Source: Zarea fungicola
Lineage: Eukaryota > Ascomycota > Sordariomycetes > Hypocreales > Cordycipitaceae
Direction of reading: 5' to 3'
Assembly: GCA_900169235.1 (NCBI GenBank)
Contig: FWCC01000355.1
Coordinates: forward strand, 69,486 to 133,485
Length of the DNA: 64,000 nucleotides
Numbering within the stretch: the stretch's first letter is position 1; every line of letters begins with the position of its first letter. Made by a program: the position numbers and the translations under genes. Under the pieces are notes generated by a model, which saw only the letters and a program-made list of their open reading frames with translations, had not been told where the DNA came from and ran no database searches. Of the stretch, positions 59,258 to 64,000 are shown piece after piece.

Positions 59258-61404
59258 ATGCCTGCAGGTAGGCGTCTACTCACTCGCCTGCTGCTGCCAG
59301 GAGCTGTCGTAACGACCGGGGCCGTCCTGGTATACAGTTATCGCCCACGAAGCATTCCTGGCTCCTCGTCTGCCGCTGTGCCGCCACCAACCTACGCTCC
59401 CGATGGGTCATTTACAATGCCTCGATTCCCGCATATCAAGTCTCGTCAGGAACAGCTTGATGCCCTCCGACTGAGCGGTAGCGGCTCTGCTGAGACCGAA
59501 TATGATATGCTGGTGATTGGTGGTGGTGCTACAGGTGCTGGTGTTGCGCTGGATGCTGCAACTCGCGGTCTTCGCGTTGCCGTTGTGGAGCGTGACGACT
59601 TCAGCAGCGGAACAAGCAGCAAGAGCACCAAACTCGTCCATGGTGGTGTTCGATACTTGGAGAAGGCTGTGTGGAACTTGGATTACAATCAGTACAAGTT
59701 GGTCCGTGAAGCCCTCACAGAACGCAAGTACTTTTTGCAGACCGCTCCGCACCTTAGCATGTGGCTCCCAATTATGCTGCCCCTGGATAAATGGTGGAAG
59801 GTGCCGTACTACTGGGCTGGAACCAAGTTCTATGATTTCCTTGCGGGAAGTGAAGGTATCGAGAGTTCGTACTTCCTCACTCGCAGCAAGGCTCTTGAAG
59901 CATTCCCGATGCTCAATCAAACAAACCTCGTCGGTGCATTGGTCTATTACGATGGTTCTCATAACGATGCTAGAATGAATATCTCTCTGGCAGCAACGGC
60001 GGCACTCTACGGTGCAACCGTAGCCAACTACGCTGAAGTCACTGGCCTTTTGAAGGATGACAGCGGCCGACTCTGTGGTGCCACAATTCGGGACAACGTG
60101 GCTGCTCGGAACGGCAAGTCTGTGGATGACTTTACTGTGCGCGCCAAGTGCATCGTTAATTGCACAGGCCCTTTTACAGATTCTATTCGGAAGATGGATG
60201 ACGAAAGCTGCAAGGAGATTGTTGCACCGTCTTCGGGTGTTCATATCATCTTGCCTGGATACTACAGCCCAGGTAAGATGGGCCTTTTGGACCCATCAAC
60301 CTCGGATGGCCGTGTCATTTTCTTCCTACCTTGGCAGGGCAATACCATCGCTGGAACCACGGACTCGCCATGTGCCATTACCCGGAACCCTGTCCCGGAC
60401 GAGGAGTCGATTGGATGGATCCTCGATGAAATCCGGCAGTACCTTTCCCCTGAGATTCGCGTCCGCCGTGGTGACGTCCTTGCCGCTTGGTCGGGCATTC
60501 GACCTCTGGTCAGGGACCCCAAAGCTAAGAACACCGAGTCGCTCGTACGTAACCACCTCACTCATGTTTCCCCATCCGGCCTCTTAACCTGTGCTGGCGG
60601 TAAATGGACCACTTATCGTCAGATGGCCGAAGATTGCGTTGATGTCGCAATTGGCGAGTTTAGTCTCAAGACCAAGGCGATTGAGAATGCTCCTCGGGTG
60701 AGTGGGACCAACCTGGTGGATGACGGCGCCATATTGGACGGCAATTGCCAAACCCACGAGGTTAGATTGATTGGAGCACACGGCTTTAGTAAGACACTTT
60801 TTATCCCTCTTATCCAATACTTTGGTATTGAGACAGAGGTTGCGAAACATCTCACTGAAAGCTATGGAGATCGCGCTTGGACAGTGGCTGCGCTTTGCAA
60901 GCAAACCAATCAACGTTTTCCAGCCCGAGGCGAACGCATCTCCCAGCTCTATCCATTTGTCGACGGCGAAGTGCGATATGCCTGTCGACACGAATACGCA
61001 CAGACGCCTGTAGATATTCTAGCAAGACGAACCCGGTTGGCATTCCTGAGTGCTCAGGCAGCTCTAGAGGCCCTTCCCAAGGTCATCGATATCATGGCCG
61101 AGGAACTAAACTGGGATCGTCGCAGACAGGAGAAGGAGTGGAAAGAGAGTATGTAATCACCCTACAACCCCTCCACGTGCCACATACCCCTACTTTTTTC
61201 TTCTGTTTTATTTTTATGATATGTGAGCTGTTACTAACGTTATCCATCTTCTCCGAAACAGCTGTCGAGTTCCTCAAGTACATGGGTCTGCCGCACCCGA
61301 TGCTAGCAGCAACCCGCAAGCAGGTAGAGCAAGGCAAGCTCGACTTTGCAAACTCGCTCGAGTGGAACATGTACTCGCGACACGACAAACCTCAGGAAAA
61401 CTAA
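59258..61404 (+). CDS. GUT2: Mitochondrial FAD-dependent glycerol-3-phosphate dehydrogenase
   Basis: Exons 59258-61148 and 61262-61404 encode 677 residues. The start has a good context (TCACCATGC). An N-terminal basic segment followed by a hydrophobic helix (RRLLTRLLLPGAVVTTGAVLVY) targets it to the inner mitochondrial membrane. The FAD-binding motif is VIGGGATGAG (about 86-95), followed by the family marker SSGTSSKSTKLVHGGVRYLE. AGTTDSPC and GGKWTTYR are further conserved blocks, and the C-terminal DAO_C domain is complete. It oxidises glycerol-3-phosphate to dihydroxyacetone phosphate, passing electrons to ubiquinone, so it serves glycerol use and the glycerophosphate shuttle. The intron near the 3' end (GTATGT ... 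AAACAG) adds the last 48 residues. Confidence 0.96.
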
Positions 61405-63064
61405 AACCCCCAAAGGCAAGTCACGAGCCAAGCCACAAACTGTTGTTCCTGCGACCCAGGCCTGCCAACGCGCGCCTTAAATGGGACATCGACGCCGACT
61501 GCGGAGGGTAAGGCTGCGTCATTAAAGCTACCCCAGATCGTGGTCATATTTTGCGTCGCCCAGTTTCCGAGGTGCGCTCTCTGACTGGGTCGGGCTCTTG
61601 CCGAGTGCCAGGGTTTCGGCAGGCTTGGCACGGCGTTTTCCTTCCGACTACATTCGACTGCGGCGGAGTCATATAAGAACGGTCTCAAGCTTTGACAGTA
61701 CCTACCAGCCAGTGTCATCATTTTGCGGGGCTGACACAAGAGAAGGGTTGGCGGAGTAGAGTATTCTAGTTATAACCTTCGCAAGCTATATACGGAGGGC
61801 AACATCCGTAGTCATATTTACGGGCAGCACAGGGGAGGGGGAAAGCAGGGCGAGAAACGCAAGATCGAAGGGCGTCGTTGACAGACGCCTCCAACCCCCC
61901 CGCAAGCTGGGTCTCGTGCCTTATTATGAACTCACTCATCTTGCGCAATTTTTTCGCCATCATCCTTCAGCTTGCCAGTGACACTTGGCAATCATCGTGG
62001 CAAGGGCGTGAATTATATGTTTTATTTGCCGATTTGGCGCTTTGTATCCCCCTTCACCGCTGTCCTGCCTTGTCTTGCTATTCACTGACATTGTTGCTGT
62101 TTTCACTTGACATTGTTGAACTTGGATCATCTTTCTTTTTGTGCCTTAGTAGAGGAGGAAGCAAACTTCTGCGCACATTACAAAAAAGTAGAACTCAAAA
62201 AGATGCCTATGAGAAGAATTACTCAATGTAGCCGACTCGTACCATCAGCGCCACTCATCTGAGTTTGTCTCTCTGCCTTGTACATGCTCCAGTCCAAGTG
62301 TCTAAAGCAAACATGTCACAAAAGTTGGACAGCAAGCCTGCTTGTCAATGTGGCTTCCTGAAAGCGGAATTTGTAAATTTTTAGACTTCAACATGAACAA
62401 ATTTGAGTTGGAGAAAAATTGAGAGAAAAGGAAAAGTGGCCTGGTGCGTACACGCAGAGCCCAAGTCTCATTTGAAGAAAGAAGGTGCGCCGAAAATATG
62501 CTTGGCGCAGCTTTGTTGGTGAAATAACCACCAACTAGCCGTCCACACAACGCCGAGATGTGAAGTAATGTACAGTAAAAGACCAACAAAAATAAATGCC
62601 CAACTCCGTCCATCATGCCATGTCCTCTATGTGAATAAAAATATCGCTCGCTGCTGGTCAAGCAAGGCCAAAAACAAACAAAGAAATATAAACGCAAGGC
62701 CAAGTCTAAAAAAGAGTTGTTCCGACAGAGCACCAAGTGCTCTGGATTCGCACGCTGTATCGCCCAAGTAAACAAATCCAAAATCCCGCCTGAAATCGCC
62801 TTTATGAACCCAGATTGTGTCGTCAAGGATTAAGAAATAAGTGAGTAATAAAGATGCAGTCGCTCTCTATCTGCGCCAGCATTCAGCGTCCCATCCATTC
62901 TTATTGTCAGTGGTGGGGATACTGGGAATGCATAGTTGTGGCCGTTTCCAGTCAACACCGTAATCAGCGAAATGTTGTACATGCTGAGCTTCGTTCCTAA
63001 GACGAAAGTAGACAAGTTTGTCATCTCGGATAGTACCTTTCGGCGTGGGTTTAGCCATTAATCT
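61405..63064. other. Convergent intergenic region
   Basis: 3' flanks of GUT2 and the RGS gene. A 174-codon minus frame at 62302-62826 is Phe/Leu/Cys-rich without motif and not called. Confidence 0.5.
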
Positions 63065-63988
63065 TCATAAGATGGTGCTGTTACCACTTCCCCGACGGCT
63101 TCCGAGCCCGCTAGAGGAAGAGGTGGCATTTGGTCGTCGGCTGGAAGCCTTGCGAGTGAAACCCAGCTTTTCGCCAACTTTTTTCCATCCTTTATTGTGA
63201 GCAGCAACAGCACGCTGCAGTCCACCAGGAGGCGAGTGAAAAGCCCAGTCTGAGGAAGTGGGAGGAGTAGTGGGTGGGGTCATGGGCTCGTTGGTGGAGG
63301 GAGAATGGCTCTCGCCGTCGTCAGTGAGGCCATCAAACTCCAGGTTCTGACTGGTTCTGCTTTTGCCAGTGGTGTGGGACCTAGGTGAACGCACTTGCTC
63401 GTCATTGTGCTCGACGTGAAGTGGTGCAACAGACTCAAGAAAAGGCACAAGCAGCGAATCATTCATGAGCTCGTAAATGATGCGGCCGGCCTCGTCAAGG
63501 GCAGAAGGATGAGGAGGAATAGGATTGTAGCGGGTGTTCAGCAGGCGATCGCGAACACGTGAGGGGATGTTGACTTCGCGTGCCGCGCAAGGCACAATGT
63601 AGACCTGCATGAGCTTTTCCCAGAGAGCCGATAAGCGGGCGTTGGCCTCGGTGACGGAAACCGCGTCCGAGGCAAGTTCTTGGTAGAAGTTGGCGTATCG
63701 TTGGGCGTCGAGGGTGAATTCCAAAGTCTCCATGCAGTGATTTTGTGAGAGGTACGCCATAAAGGCTGTGAGAGAATATGGTGGCAGTGAAACGTCGAGA
63801 AGAATCTCGCTGAGAGTAGGAGGTTGTTGAGTCGTCATAGTGTATCTAGGGGAGCCTGGTCGAGAGGCAAATACCTCGCTGGCAGGGCGCGAGTATGGGC
63901 CGATTTCGTAAAAGTCTTCAAATGCGGAGGATGGCCTCGGGGAGTGTTCAGATGGACTGGGCGTCGTGTCTAGTACGAGGCTAACCAT
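63065..63988 (-). CDS. RGS-domain protein (G-protein signalling regulator)
   Basis: An intronless frame of 307 residues, complete within the window. Residues ~55-190 form an RGS-like helical domain: PTLSEILLDVSLPPYSLTAF, YLSQNHCMETLEFTLDAQRY, then, after a long helix-loop, EAGRIIYELMNDSLLVPFLES. This short type with an N-terminal RGS domain and a Ser/Pro/Thr-rich tail (SRTSQNLEFDGL, TPPTTPPTSS) resembles the small fungal RGS proteins (RgsB-like), not FlbA, which also has DEP domains. Such proteins speed GTP hydrolysis by G-alpha subunits and so damp receptor signalling. The specific G-alpha is not predictable from sequence. The tail is basic and may be phosphorylated. Confidence 0.85.
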   Translation of the reverse strand: MVSLVLDTTPSPSEHSPRPSSAFEDFYEIGPYSRPASEVFASRPGSPRYTMTTQQPPTLSEILLDVSLPPYSLTAFMAYLSQNHCMETLEFTLDAQRYANFYQELASDAVSVTEANARLSALWEKLMQVYIVPCAAREVNIPSRVRDRLLNTRYNPIPPHPSALDEAGRIIYELMNDSLLVPFLESVAPLHVEHNDEQVRSPRSHTTGKSRTSQNLEFDGLTDDGESHSPSTNEPMTPPTTPPTSSDWAFHSPPGGLQRAVAAHNKGWKKVGEKLGFTRKASSRRPNATSSSSGLGSRRGSGNSTIL

Positions 63989-64000
63989 GTCTACTTATTG

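Noticed and set aside
62302..62826. 174-codon minus-strand frame between GUT2 and the RGS gene
   Set aside because: Cys/Phe/Leu-rich, as AT/pyrimidine-rich DNA gives by chance. No motif or splice support.

Overview
The window is nuclear DNA of a filamentous ascomycete, most likely a Sordariomycete and probably of the order Hypocreales (inference). The grounds are short introns of about 50-100 nt with GTAAGT/GTATGT-type donors and CTAAC-like branch sites, single-copy genes spaced about 2-3 kb apart with no operons, a fungal Zn2Cys6 regulator of the acr-2/ARCA type, and a secreted Egh16/Gas1-like protein of the kind found in plant- and insect-associated Sordariomycetes. I spliced each gene by hand by joining open frames at consensus splice sites and checking that reading frame and family motifs continue across each join. 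Every multi-exon gene except the 1.6-2.7 kb one closes in frame.

Layout. 1.6-2.7 kb (-): membrane protein of unknown function. 2.8-4.4 kb: sulfotransferase-like protein (+) facing a small Nif3/YqfO-domain protein (-). 5.3-10.6 kb: PI31-type proteasome regulator (+) facing the importin Kap114 (-). 12.1 kb: intron-containing tRNA-Thr(AGT). 13.6-15.4 kb: Zn2Cys6 factor. 18.0-19.1 kb: secreted Egh16-like protein, facing a CCHC zinc-knuckle protein (-). 23.1-25.7 kb: PP2A-like phosphatase Ppg1 (+) facing RhoGDI (-). 28.1-30.4 kb: divergent histone H4/H3 pair. 30.9-34.2 kb: GST-kappa-like protein (-) and splicing factor Prp3 (+). 34.4-35.4 kb: C2H2 factor (-). 35.4-39.3 kb: gene-poor. 39.3-45.6 kb: DDHD phospholipase (+) facing Rad3/XPD helicase (-). 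48.0-52.5 kb: Pps1 phosphatase (+) facing Atg18 (-). 53.1-54.4 kb: ADP/ATP carrier (-). 55.2-61.4 kb: Tyw4/Ppm2 then Gut2, both (+). 63.1-64.0 kb: RGS protein (-).

The genes are mostly conserved core functions (transport, chromatin, splicing, DNA repair, autophagy, tRNA modification, energy metabolism) and do not form one pathway. The only clear functional pairing is the divergent H3/H4 pair. Ppg1, RhoGDI, Pps1, the RGS protein and two transcription factors give the region several signalling components, but nothing shows that they act together. I found no metabolite cluster, intact transposon, CRISPR array or plausible new multi-gene system. The most unusual things are gene-structure features (10- and 20-nt internal micro-exons in RAD3, a 22-nt exon in the carrier gene, a 13-nt last exon, a GC-AG intron in TYW4), two frames that look coding but are interrupted, a MITE-like inverted repeat and a perfect 12-bp palindrome in a promoter.
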